This document shows, one piece after another, positions 11,273 to 23,200 of a stretch of 64,000 nucleotides of DNA. The stretch covers positions 135,328,171 to 135,392,170 of the forward strand of contig NC_084759.1 of assembly GCF_028858725.1 (NCBI RefSeq), in the 5' to 3' direction. The notes beneath the pieces are model-generated. The model did no database searches and had not been told where the DNA came from. It saw nothing but the letters and a program-made list of their open reading frames with translations. Position 1 is the stretch's first letter, and every line of letters begins with the position of its first letter. This DNA comes from Colius striatus (taxonomy: Eukaryota; Chordata; Aves; Coliiformes; Coliidae). Position numbers and translations under genes: made by a program.

Positions 11273-12379
11273 TAAAAAGAGTCCCCAGCTGTAGGGATGA
11301 ACTGGCTTAATTGCAAATAGGTCAATTAAACTCAAACTGACAAATCTCCTGGCTCATCTTTAAAGTTATAAATTGGATTGGAAGGGATGTCAGTATAATT
11401 AAACTTCTCCTGTAGTTTCACGCTAATACAAACTTTCTCACCTCATGTCCAACACTCTTGTATAATGTTCCTGTGCTTCCCTAAAAAGCTGATACTTTAT
11501 TTTTCATGTCTCTCTACAAAGGTAATCTGTAGTTGGGCTGCAAGGTAGTGAGTGCAAGGCCGGACTGACCAAGTGAAAGCAGCAGGCACAGAAGACCCCT
11601 CCAGGTGTTAAGCCACGTAATTCTTGTGGTGAGCAAGGAAGGGAGGCAGGAGCATTTCTCCAGTCCAGATTGTTCCATTCTGGCTCAGACCAAGCTCTGT
11701 GCGAAGGTGAAGTTCCTCCACTGACATGGCAGTGGCCAGAGGTTGCAGATAAATCTCTCTGCTTCATCTGAATGACTCATAGAGCAGATCTGTGGCCAGG
11801 CACCTCCTTTGCTGTCCCTATTTCTTCCCAGTATGAGGCTACACACAGATCCTGGTGAACCCACTCACCTAGCTTGTGCTAGCGACTGCCACACCATGAT
11901 GAGAAACCTCCAGTGTCTCCATGGGCTGCACAAAGTGCTCTGGTTAGTAATGCACTGCTGGGTGTAGTATAGAGGGATTGCAGTGCTTGAGAGGAGGCTA
12001 ATTTCATTATTTTCCATGAGTATCTGTACCTGGACCATTAACTCCCGTTTATGGACTGGGGATAGAAATTTCATTTCTTCAGCACTACAAATTAATTGCC
12101 TGCTCAGCACAAGAGTAGGGCAGAGGGAGAAATTTGAGCAACGTCAGCTTGGCATCTCCCACTCCAGCTTTTCTGCTTTGTTCCTTCTTCCTGGGGCTTC
12201 CATTGAGTTCCTTTGCTCTTTGCCTATACGCTGATTTCTCTCTGACCTTCCTTTCTTGTCTTCCTTCTCCTCTCCTCCCCCACTGCTGACATGTGTCCAA
12301 ATACAGCACTTTCCTTCACTCGTTTTCTTCTCACAACTTCTCATTCCCTCTTCCCCTCACCCCTCTCCTGTTTCTCACG
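11273..12379. other. Unique sequence upstream of the solo LTR
   Basis: No gene or repeat recognised. The last 150 bp are strongly pyrimidine-rich (CTTCCTTCTC-type) on the plus strand. Confidence 0.5.
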
Positions 12380-12384
12380 GTATC
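12380..12384. repeat. LTR target-site duplication, left copy
   Basis: GTATC lies directly before the TG of the solo LTR and is repeated at 13028-13032 directly after its CA. A perfect 5-bp direct repeat at both LTR borders is the integration footprint. Confidence 0.8.
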
Positions 12385-13027
12385 TGTCTTGGTTTCATTT
12401 GAGATAATTTTCTTCCTGGTAGCTGGTACAGGGCTGTGTTTTGGATTTGTGCTGAGAATGGTGTTGATAACATGGGGATGTTTTGATTATTGCCCAGCAG
12501 TGCTTGCACAGTCAAGGCCTTTCCTGTTTCTCCCCCTGCCAGTGAGGGGAACAGGGGTGCACAAGAAGCTGGGGGGAAGCATGGCCAGGACAGCTGACCC
12601 CAACCAGTCACAGGGCTATTCCATACCACAGAATGTCATGGCCAGTACATGAACTGGGGGCAGCTGGTGGGGAGGGGCGGATGGCAGCTCAAGCATCAGT
12701 CAGTGGGTGGTGAGAAACTGCACTGAGCATCACTTGGTTGATTTACTTGTTTCCTTTGGGTTTTACTTAGAATCATTACGGTTGGAAAAGACCTTAAAGA
12801 TCATTTAGTCCAATCACTAAATCTCTCTGTTATATTAATCTTTATTAATATTATTATATATTATCATTGCTATTATTAATTACTTTATTTTGTCTATTAA
12901 ACTGTTGTTGTCTCAATTCATGAGTTTTATTGTTTCGTTCTGGTGCTTCTCCCCTCATCCCACTGCAGGAGACATCAGCGAGCAGCAGCAGTAGTGCCCA
13001 GTTGCTATCTGAGGTTAAGCTGCATCA
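12385..13027 (+). mobile_element. Solo LTR of an avian endogenous retrovirus
   Basis: The sequence begins TGTCTTGGTTTCATTTGAGA and ends GCATCA, the TG...CA ends expected of an LTR. The same five bases, GTATC, lie immediately outside each end (12380-12384 and 13028-13032), a target-site duplication. Inside are words I associate with a common avian ERV LTR: GTAGCTGGTACAGGGCTGTG, ACAAGAAGCTGGGGGGAAGC, CCAGGACAGCTGACCCCAAC and CAGTGGGTGGTGAGAAACTG. The expected TATA region reads TACATGAA (12646-12653) and looks decayed. A poly(A)-type ATTAAA sits at 12896-12901. No internal viral genes are present, so the provirus was lost by LTR-LTR recombination. A CR1 tail of about 50 bp interrupts it. Confidence 0.85.
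12769..12820 (-). mobile_element. CR1 tail inserted in the LTR
   Basis: AGAATCATTACGGTTGGAAA, GACCTTAAAGATCATTTAGT and CCAAT form the reverse complement of a CR1 3' end, of a different subfamily from the 'GGTAGGGG' copies. On either side the LTR reads TTTGGGTTTTAC and ATCTCTCTGTTATATTAAT, which would otherwise be adjacent. Only about 50 bp were inserted, an extreme 5' truncation. Confidence 0.72.
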
Positions 13028-13032
13028 GTATC
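13028..13032. repeat. LTR target-site duplication, right copy
   Basis: This GTATC follows the terminal CA of the solo LTR and matches 12380-12384. Confidence 0.8.
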
Positions 13033-13129
13033 CCATCCCACTTCAAAACACAACACTAGGAATTGGGGTTCAGAGGAGTCAAATACTGCCCCAACAGAGC
13101 CAGCCTTCATACTGACAATCGGGTATGCA

Positions 13130-13465
13130 TAACCCTGCAAAAAGGCCTGCCGCCGAAGCACGGTGGGCTGTGAAAGCAGTTGCCTGGGAATTTACTAGAG
13201 CTGCGCAGGTTCTGCAGGTACCGAAGGGTAAGACCTTTCGCCGCGGGCGGCCGCTGCTGGGGGTCCCCGGGGCGGGCCGAGCGGGCGGGGGCCGGGGCCG
13301 GGGCCGAAGCCGAGCGCGGCTGCAATGTTAACGGCGCCATCTTATGGCTGCGGCGCGGAAGTGAGTGAGTGAGGGCCTGTGGCGGCAGGCGCGGCCGGCA
13401 GCCCAACCACAGGAAAAGACGGGCTTTTCCCCGGTGCTTTGCTCCTCGGCACCGCCGCCGCAGCT
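13130..13465. promoter_or_regulatory. CpG island, candidate promoter
   Basis: GC content and CpG density rise abruptly here compared with the flanks, with CGCCGCGGGCGGCCG-type sequence. It includes a YY1-like GCGCCATCTT (13334-13343), an ETS-like GCGGAAGTGA (13355-13364) and a G-rich run of three GGGGCC units (13288-13305). There is no clear TATA box, so a dispersed CpG-island promoter is likely. A short plus-strand coding exon may start at 13344 (separate entry). The island begins about 100 bp after the solo LTR. Confidence 0.72.
13344..13360 (+). other. Candidate first coding exon (MAAAR-)
   Basis: An ATG at 13344 in the CpG island opens M-A-A-A-R and meets GTGAGT at 13361, a perfect +1 to +6 splice donor preceded by GAA. 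Short alanine-rich N termini cut by an early donor are common in CpG-island genes, but no gene can be named. If translated without splicing the frame stops at once (TGA). Confidence 0.28.
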
Positions 13466-13854
13466 CCCCTTCCACTTTGGGAGCTGTTAGGTTCGCTGGG
13501 TTTTTTTCAACTTTTCCCTTCAAATTCGGAATTGCTCTGCCTGCATCCAACAGCGCTGTCTCGCTTCAGGCAGCTGCATTTCAGTGGTATGGCACAGAGA
13601 AAAACTCTTGGAATGCGATATTGAGGTGCCTGAGGAAAGTTCTGTGGCTTCCATGTGTAGCACCTCCTGAGACAAGGAGGGAAAATGCCTTCACTGAAAG
13701 CCTGACTGTGTGCAGAAGCCAAAGGGGCAGCAGTACTGGGGTTTGTCTGCAGTGCAACATGATTTAGGGCTGATTAAAAGGAAAAGGCTAAAACCCAAAA
13801 ATATCCTGCTTGTTACCTTATACTGCTCCATATAGCACACTAGTGACAGAATGG

Positions 13855-14255
13855 TATCACAGAATGGTAGGGGTTGGAAGGGACCTCTAGAGATCTTCCA
13901 GTCCAACCTTCCTGCAGAAGCAGGTCCACCTCTATCGGGTTTCTCAGGAACACATCCAAGCAGGTTTTGAAAACCTCCAGAGAAGGAGACTCCACTCCCT
14001 CCCTGGGCAGCCTGTGTCAGGGCTCCCTCACCCTCACAGTAAAGTAGTTTTTCCTTATGTTTAAGTGGAACTTTTTGTGTTCCAGCTTATGTCTATTACT
14101 GCTTATCCTGTCACTTGAGACAACAGGAAAAAAAGTGGTGCTCCCATCCTCTTGACATCTACATTTTAATATTTCTGTTAATGAGTTTCCCCCTTCAATC
14201 TTCTCTAGGCCGAACAGTCCCAGGTCCCTCAGCCTTTCCTCATATGAAAGATGCT
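13855..14255 (-). mobile_element. CR1 LINE 3' fragment
   Basis: Reverse-strand CR1 of about 400 bp. Its 3' end at 13855 reads ATCACAGAATGGTAGGGGTT, followed by GCAGAAGCAGGTCCACCT and CTCACAGTAAAGTAGTTTTT. It ends in the thumb-region words CCTCAGCCTTTCCTCATATG. It is moderately diverged, 5'-truncated and non-coding. Confidence 0.9.
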
Positions 14256-17200
14256 ATTGTAGAAGCAAATACTATGTCTCCACTGGAACTGGGCTTTTAA
14301 AATTCAGTGAAATGTCGTGGGTCCTGAAGGGAATACACTCATTCTCAGTAGTCACACTGATGCTTGTTGCATCTGAGCCAAGATTTTGTAAATCTAAGTC
14401 AGCTATGTCTCTTGTGCCTAATAATGTGAAGCAAGAAATAGCCTAGCCTTATAAAAACTGTGGGGTTTGGCCTCAGCCCATATTGATTATCTAGCTCATA
14501 AATGAAGACCAAACTTCTGGTTCTTGTCCAAACAACAGTCATCTTGAACCTTCATGTCTACAAATCAGACTGGCAGATATTAGCTGTCCTGAGTTTGTTC
14601 AGACCAACACTTTTCAGTTTAAACTGAGCTTCCTTTTATTTACAAACATTTTTCTGAGTAAAATCCTTTTTTCCAGTTGCGAGCTCTTCACAGATTAAAA
14701 TACTCACTGAATTCTATAGATTTTCTCTGGACAAATCCTACTGCCATGAAATTAATGGCAAAATGCCACTGATTTTATTGTGATCAAGATTTCCCCACTG
14801 GGAAACTCTAGCCTTCAAGATAGCTGCTAGACACCAGTGCTATACAAAACCAAGACTAATTAGGTAATATGATTAAGCAGACGATGTTCTGCTTAACAGG
14901 AGCTGAATAGAGATATCTGAGCTATTTCTATGAGTTCAGCTAGGAAAAAGCTCGACTCTGTGACTAGCCGTGGTTGCCCCTGCATGCTAACCTCTGTCTT
15001 CCACCTGCAGCAAGTATCATTTCAGCCCTTGACTCCTCTAAATAAAATGAGCATAAATAAAGGTGGCAGAACATGGCCGAGACTGCTGTTACCCTGGGCA
15101 GAAGCCTAGAACAAATTCCTTCTGTTTTCACTGCTGAAAATCATGGCCATCAATTGTCTGCAATGACTGCATCCAGCTGAGAGCTTCCCTCTCCCCACTT
15201 GGCAACTACCACCACACCTGGAACCCATTTATGCCACTAAAAATACCATTTGTAGATTTAAATGCTGTATGTAAGGGCTATCTTGAAACGCTGCTTCTAA
15301 TTATGCCAAATTAAGCACGTGCTTTTAAAGAGCTTTAACTTGCTGGATATTGAGGGAAGGATTTTTGCTGCCTGGGTAAGTGTGCCTTTGTAAAGTCCAC
15401 TTCATACCAGGCTCTCCCTCTGCACACTTGTGGCAGAAGCACAGCCTCGTTTAGAGGGCTGGTTCACCTTCTCATCCTTCCTTCCCTGACACATTGAGCT
15501 GGAGGTCTCCAGGGATGAGATGAGAAATATCTTCAATCGGTATGATAGCTCTTGAGCAGGGGTGACTTTTTGTGCAGCTGGAGAGCCCTTGGACAAGGAT
15601 ATGGCTGCTGCATGGGATGAATTCATTTTCTCAGGACTGAATACTGGAGAAGGGACAAAGTGGTTACCAAATGGGAAATGTTGATCAGTCAGTGCAGGGC
15701 ACTGGTGCTTTTGAAAGGAAGAATCTCTGCTGAAGAACAGAGTACTTGTCCCAGGGCACTGAGGGCTTCTGCCCTATTTGGGCACTGAGACCCCAAGGAA
15801 AACCTTCTGGGTGATCTAGTACTCTAAGCCCTCCCTTTGAGAGAAGCCTTCAAAATGTTGGGGAGATGCCTGTCCTATTATATATGCACTATGATCCTCT
15901 CCAAGCTGTTTTTTTTGGTATGACTTTTTGATCCCTTGGAAAAACATATGCATCTCTCCAGCTTGTCAGGTCCCTGAGGAGGTGGGCTGTGTGGCAAGGT
16001 GCCCTCAGAGATAATGTTCTCAAGTCACATCATGTGAGTAGGTGGGGAAGAAAAACTCTCCTGGGGTTTCTGAGGGTGGTTTTGTTGGGAAATGACAGAT
16101 CCTGCCTGTGGATGCTGTTCATGGGTAGCAAATGTGGCAAGGGAAGCCAGTAAAAGCAACCCCAGAGACCTGTTCAGATGAAGGGAAGCCTTAGAGAAAA
16201 CCAGCCCAACAATAGGAACTTTACTAGGACAGATGGATTTAATTATTCAAGGTTAAACTAATATAAACCTTCCATATCAGACACTATGTGTTTCACTTCA
16301 CGAAGACTGAAGTATTTTGGGCAGTGCCTCTTTAACGTGCTACTGAAATTTGCACATGCAGATACGAATTTGGGCTGCTAAAACAATCCTGTGTAAGCGG
16401 GGAAACTATGAGCAACTGAGGGAGGAAATAACACTTATGAAAAATAAATTCTGCTTCAGAAACTGATGCTTGGTTTGGAAAACAAAACTTTTTATCACTG
16501 AGGATTTCTGGCTTTCGACCACGTGCCAATCTGAATCCAGTTTTGCAATTTCCACTTGTCCCTATCAAATTGTATTCCAAGCGGAATTTTTGTCTGAGTG
16601 GAAACAGGAGCATTGGGCCTTTGACAGTAGAGTTGTTCCTTCCCCTGAGGGGGCCTGAACAGTAGGGTACGGCAGCAGTTTTTCTGAAGAACGTGACATT
16701 GTGAATGTCGACATCAATTTAACAAATCATCTCGCCCTGCTGATGCACCCCGTACACGTTTGGCCCTCTTTCTTCAAGACTCCTGCTTCACTTAATGCTT
16801 ACAAGCAGCCTCCCTGAAGTGAAGTTTTAGGATGTGCTTGTGAATTTGCAGAACAAGGGTCAAAATTTTCATAGCCCAAAGCCCAAATAACAGGTTTTTG
16901 CTCTGTAAGCCACTGCAGCACTCATGAGCTAAATGCTATCAATTCAGCTGATAGAGTTAACAGCAAAAATGTAGAAGGAAATAGAGCTGGCGAAATAGCT
17001 TGTGATTATTATCTGAGGGCTGGGTGGAGTACCTATTGGAGAGGCAGCAGCTGGGAGCCGGCGGCGTATCCAGAATAGAGATGCTGACATTACAGAACTT
17101 CTCTCCCTGTTAAATGCTTTGGGTTTCTGTGAACTTCCCAACTTCCCAGGGTGCAGTGACAGCTACACGACCTGCAAACCCCGGGGAGACCGGCCCAGCT

Positions 17201-20200
17201 TTTACATCAAGGAACTCAAAGTGACAACGGGAACAGAGAGAAAAACAAATGTCTTTTATAAGGAAGGCACTTTGAATTATTCATCTGCACATTACTGAGG
17301 TCTGCTTTGTTCCTCATTGTACTAGCTATGATGCACTCTAATTACAAGTGTTTAAGACACAGGTAAATTACTCTACCAGCCATGAAAATGCTGCTGTAAA
17401 TCCTAGAAGTATTACTCCTGCAACTGCAGCCAAGAACCCTTAACAGACCACCTGTTAGGTGAGATGCAAAATTATCTCCAGCATGTTACCAGTAATCAGA
17501 ATTAAGTAAAATAGATGAGACTTCTGTAGTGTCCTGGAAATCTCTAGACATCTGCCTGTTTGCTACACACCTAATACCCCTACATAATACATACATAACA
17601 CATGCCTAATTCCTTAGGAGTGTAGCTGAGATAACTCTAAACTAGATGCTTGGAGAACCAGTGAGGTACTGAGAGGACGATGACCTGACTTTAGGTGGGT
17701 CTCCAAAGTTTTGCTGTTCAAATGTCAGCTTTCTCTGCCTCCTCACCCTTTTCCACTTTCTTGCCAGCCTTAAAAAGGCATTTTGTGGCATTCCCACTGT
17801 GGTTATGCTGGGGAGAAAGTGACAACACAGAACATAAGCATCAACACGCAGCGACTCCATGGGTGGCAGTGACGTTGATAGAGGCAGACTTCTGAAAATA
17901 CCTGACAGACTTCAAATGTCAAGTCGCTTCTTGAGCCCTAAATAAGCCTGCTTAGACTGCTGCTTTTGGTTTTTTGCAGCTGCAAATTTAACTCCTTGCA
18001 ACTGTAAGTTGCAGAGCAACTAAGTCTCTCACTTAGCTCAAAGCTGTGCTAGTTGTGTATTTGCATCTCAGACACATTGTCTACCAAAGGCCTTAAAAAA
18101 TGGCGTGAAGCAAAGGCCCTTGGTAACTGGGGAAAAAATCTCTTGCAACGGGATGCCATCAGAACACAGAATCTTAGGCAGGTTGCAGTTGGGTGCAACA
18201 TCTGCAGCCTGGGCTGTAGCTGGGTGCTCCCCAGAGATGAGCAGGTGGGGGCAGTAAAGGCTACTGGGATGCAGACAGGGCCACAGGGCCCAACTCTGGC
18301 AGTGCCTGCCTAGGGGAGGAATACTTTGACCACACAGAGACTCAAGTCTCTGTAATTCTCTAGGCTTCAAGCTAGGCTTACATAGGACAAGAGTGGTGCT
18401 TAGACTTCAAGTGAGTTACAGGAAAGGATTAGACCTGCCTAGCCTAAGTATGGTGCCAAGGAATGGCTACCTGCTAGCTAGCCTGGGACCTTAGTCCCCT
18501 GATGGCCTCAAACCTGGGCTGAACAAAGAACCCGTAGTGGGATGAGGTGTGGTATCTAACTACAGTTTGGACTGGGACTGCAGGGACATAAGCAGAGGCA
18601 TGCCTCCACCAGCAGCAAGTGTTAGCTGGAATTTGCAATGTAAAGCATGAAGCTAAATTTCAGTAGAGTTTCAGACTACTTTTTTCTGGGGCAGACTGTG
18701 CTCCCTCAGCAATTTTAGGAAAAATGCCATCAGGACACGGGAGAACCAACACTGCTAAGCAGACAGGGGCACTGCTTGAAAGCCCTTTTCTGATCTGTAT
18801 TAGCGCTTCAGGACGGAAGGGCTTCAGGAGAGGTTTACTCATTGCAGTTCCTCAGGCCCAGCACAAGCTCAGTCTCTCTCATCTGCATATCTGCAGCACT
18901 GTAACTTGCCTTCAGAAGCACCTTCGCTCACCAGCTCAATGCAATGAGGACTTTCGAAGGATGTGGTTATGTTTTGTGGAAGCATCTGCACCAGGTGTTT
19001 GCCAAAGTAGTGGTCAGGGTTGCTCTGCTTTCTGCAGAAAGCCTGCAAATTGAGTGACAACCCCTGAGATCACCTCAGCGGTCAAAAGGACTGCACAATT
19101 AACTCTTGTGGCATACAGTACCGTTATGCCTTTCCTAGCAAAACAGCCCGAGAAATCATTCATGTCAGCAGCATCTGTTGTAGTAAGTGGATCATCCAGG
19201 GCAAGTTCTCTGGCCCTGAGGTCATGCTCATTTTCTCCCTAGGGCAGGGTGAGCTCACAGTCAGGGCCAGCCCCCGGGCTGCCAACTGGGAGAGCACAGG
19301 GTGTCACAGACAAACTGGCAGGGAACATGCTAACAGTTAAAAAGCATGGAGAGCTGCATGTTGTTGCTTGAGGCCATGCCCCGACCCTCTTTGGTTTACT
19401 GGCGTAGGTATCATAACTGGAAATAAGAGGAGATGACTGAAGTGATGCTCTGCTCTTATGTAAATGAGGCAAAAAGCTTAAATTAGTGTTCCTTCCCCCA
19501 GAAAACTGCCTGCCTATGCAGGCTGGTTGGGGAGAGCTTTCCTGGATACATGGCTGAGTGGTCCCTCCTTTGCCCAGCCCCTCTCCGCCTCTCCTCCCTG
19601 CCCACTCACCAAATAGATGGGAAATATGACAGGGGCACCAAGCACAGAAAAGCTCATGTCCCAAAGCCTGGGATAGATGGCAACTTTGCAGTTTTGCACG
19701 ACTTAGGCACTTGTGGTGGCCTCCCCACTGCCCCAGGGTTTGTTTCGCGTGGTGTGGCTGAACTCCGTCCCTCTTTTGAGCTTCATCTCCATGTAATACC
19801 ATTGGCTGTGCGGGCAGTCAGAGTTCAGAACCCGGATGAGCTGCTTCTCTCAGATGACAAAAGCATGAGTCAGTCATGAGCTTGGTGTAACCTACTTATT
19901 TATAAAGACATACACAAAGTCAATTTCTTTTTCCCTCTTTGACTACAGTGGACACTTCCAGCAGAGAGAAGCCTCTTTGCTCTGAACTCGCAAAGGGTAG
20001 CCTAGCTCTGACAAGGCCTTGCTTCTCTTTTTCTTTACAGGACCAGATGGATGGTTTGCAATCCAGGGACTTCGTGGAGAGCCACACACAGTCACTTGCA
20101 CTTTCCAATTTGCAGTTTGTGCCCAAGGCAGAGAAGTGACTGCAGGAGTTGGGCTGTGGGCAAGATCGTATGATGTGTGTGTATGTAGCTACCTACAGCA

Positions 20201-23200
20201 TAACCAAGAAGGAACCAAAACTCTCGAGTCCAAGGTTGTGACCCCTCTAAATATCAACACTCTTTCAGTTTCCAGCTCCCTAGAGGCAGTAATATTAATT
20301 CTTGACATTTTTTTTTTCCAAAGTGCTGCATCTGTGTAATCAGCATAGCCCAGAAGACCAAGTCTCCCTCCTGCCATGTGCCAGGTATCGAAATGACATA
20401 ACAGCGCAGGGCTTCAGACATGCCAAAGCCACATTCATTTGCCTAAATGTAGTCAATGTAGTGCTATTTTAAGTACATATGTTTACTCTGCCCAGCCTCT
20501 AACTGGCTGCTTTGCACATCCTAGAATACCCAAAACACCTATACAGGCCTGGCATGTCTGACACACAACTCAGGAGAGATCCACACCCTTCTGGGCTGGC
20601 AGGGAAGAGCTAAGTGAGATACACACACATGCCTAAAATAGCACTAGACACCCCTGCTTTAGGCAGCTAAATCCTTCCTACCATCAACCTCAGTGTTTTC
20701 CTGGGTGGTCTGTACAGTCTTGCTGCTCCAGCTGCTAAAGTCTTACTACCAGGGGTTAATTTTCCATGTCAGTGCAACTTTAATTTGCCAAAGTTGCACC
20801 TGGTTAGGACTGGTTATTGTTTCAGCAAGAGCAAGACTTGACAGAATGTTGAAAGCCATATATAATAAAGATTTGGATATCCTGGCATGCACAAGAGCAT
20901 TGAACAGTATGGAAATGCCAAAAGCAATATAAGATTTGATAGGATTTGGCTGGCTGCACAATGGGACTAGTTACAGATGACAGACCTGAATCTTGATGGT
21001 GCTGCATCCTGCCTGGTCATCTGTTACAGCATAAAATGGGAATAAGCATTAGCAGTCAGCCCTGGAAGTACTTCATGGCATCTTTGCACTGGAATAAATG
21101 ACTGTAGAGCATGCTATCGTTTGGTCCTTGAAATCTACCAATGCAACAAGATCTTCCTGCCTTAATGTTTGTGTGTTCTCAAGATCAGGTTCGTTGTATT
21201 TGCCTCTTGGAGGAAAGCTGGCAATCTTTGGGTATGCCTGTGCACCCAGGTAAATCAACAAATTTGCCTTGCCAATTGCATTGCACAAGTAGGTTTTGAT
21301 TACCATGCACCCCTTGTGCAAAAAGCATTTTGTTACACAAATCAACTCTTGTTGTGGTAGAAGCAGCAGATAGACATATGCTCTAAGTAGGTTTGAACCA
21401 ATGAGGGCAAGCAGCTCCATGGGTAGCAACTGCAGTGCTCACTTTCTGGTACAGCTGCTCCAAAGGGCTTTGATTTTTGAGCCTTTGACACTAGCGGGAA
21501 GCAAAGTTGGGAAAGGGCAGGTGTGCAAGTGTGGCTCCCCTTTTTTAACTCATTCTGTTAAGCCAGGCTGACTTTTATTGCTAGGGTCTGTATTCAACAC
21601 ATGGAAATGTACTGGTACCTTATGGTTAAGTATGGGGAGTTTCAGTGCTTGGGAGCAGTGATTCGCATCCACTCGGGCCACAGCACTGTTGCTGTTAAGC
21701 ATGTTGGACATGGCAGTCATTGAAAGGGCTGGCTGAGGCAGTAGCCAGCCTGAGGTGGGGAAGTCTGTGTACAGAGAGGCCTTGGCCATCCACTCACATC
21801 TCAGAGCCATGCCTCCAGCAGCCTTCCAGATTCCTGCCCAATCTATAATTTCGTACGGACCACACAGCCTCATTGCTCCCGCTGCCAGCCCACAGGGTAC
21901 GAGCCTCAGCCTGACAGCAGGGACTGAATATGGACTGAATATGGCTTGGCCTGCAGCCCTTTACAAAGTCCAGTCTAAAGGTATGTCCATCTGGACCTCC
22001 TACAAATTTCTTGGGGATGCAAAGACAGAATTGGCTTATTCTTGCAGGCAAAAATAAAATTGAATGTTAGGTCTGGACTCTTCTCCCTGCCAGCTGAAAT
22101 GGTAAAATCAAGAGAGGGGAAGAAGTAAGAACTGCAGATTTTAACTGTTATCCTCTAATACGAGTACTTGGTTGTACACTGGGTTGTGAACTTATTTTCT
22201 GTTTTTCTCTGGCATGCAAATGCACCAGACCTGTGGAATATTAGTTAACATGACAACTGAAACCTGCAGGCTGGTGTTTCTCAGTTCTTTTGGTTGCCTT
22301 TTTAATTTACTCTGCATTTCCTTCTCTCAGTCTCATCATATAGCCCTCTGACAGCCCGTCTAGCTCAGACAAGTCACTGGGGCTGCATGAAAACAGCACT
22401 TCCAAGTTAACAACAGTGGCAACCCTTTAGCTGTTGAACAATGTCACATCAAGCAATACACGATGAAACCCTGCTTGTCCATCCTGACAGATCCTCTTTG
22501 TGCCACACGTTCCCACTTTATCCCATCAGATCTGTGTGGCACGACCATTGCTTGCTGTGGGTCAGGACACCCCCCTGTCCCCTTGGGAGGTGGCTGGTGT
22601 GGCTGCTTTGGGTTGACCTGCAGGAGCCCTGGAGAAGGGCCACAGGAAAGCTGGTAGGCATATTTTCAGAATAAACAAACAAAATACCAAACATGGGCAG
22701 TTTTTAAGCTCTCGGCGCTTTCTGTGATCTAAAAAATAAAATTTATTATTGTTGCTGTTAATGATAATAAATGTAGGCCCTGATGCAGTATTCCCTGTGC
22801 AGATCAAACCCACATTTGTTACAGAAGTAGGACCTCTCTGCCCTGAGAGATGTTGGATGTGTGATTGTATCTTCTTCCAGCTTGAAACTTATTTTCTGTG
22901 AGCCACTCCCCCCAAAAGAGTGAAAAACAGCAAAAGGGAGAGGGATGGAGGAGCTGCAGCCACTCTTTCTCAGTTCATTTACGGCACACCTCTTCAGTGT
23001 GAATGGCAAAGACTCTGAAGACCAAATAGCAAGGGATCTCTGGATGTGTTTAAATAAAGCTAGGTTTAATTAGAGCTGATAAAAATTTAAATGCAGAAAC
23101 AGAGTGTATTTATGTTTGCACTCAAAAATATAACAGATCTTCAGGCAGATCTAGGTCAGCACCGCTCAAGTAAAATCACTGGGACACGCAGCGTGTGGAG

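Noticed and set aside
12293..12652. 119-codon plus-strand ORF with hydrophobic segments
   Set aside because: More than two thirds of it is the 5' part of the solo LTR, so the frame is an accident of LTR sequence and not a membrane protein.
19239..19802. 187-codon minus-strand ORF
   Set aside because: Low-complexity composition rich in Ser, Pro, Cys and His, no domain, and start and stop positions that look arbitrary. It is best explained as chance in a GC-richer patch.
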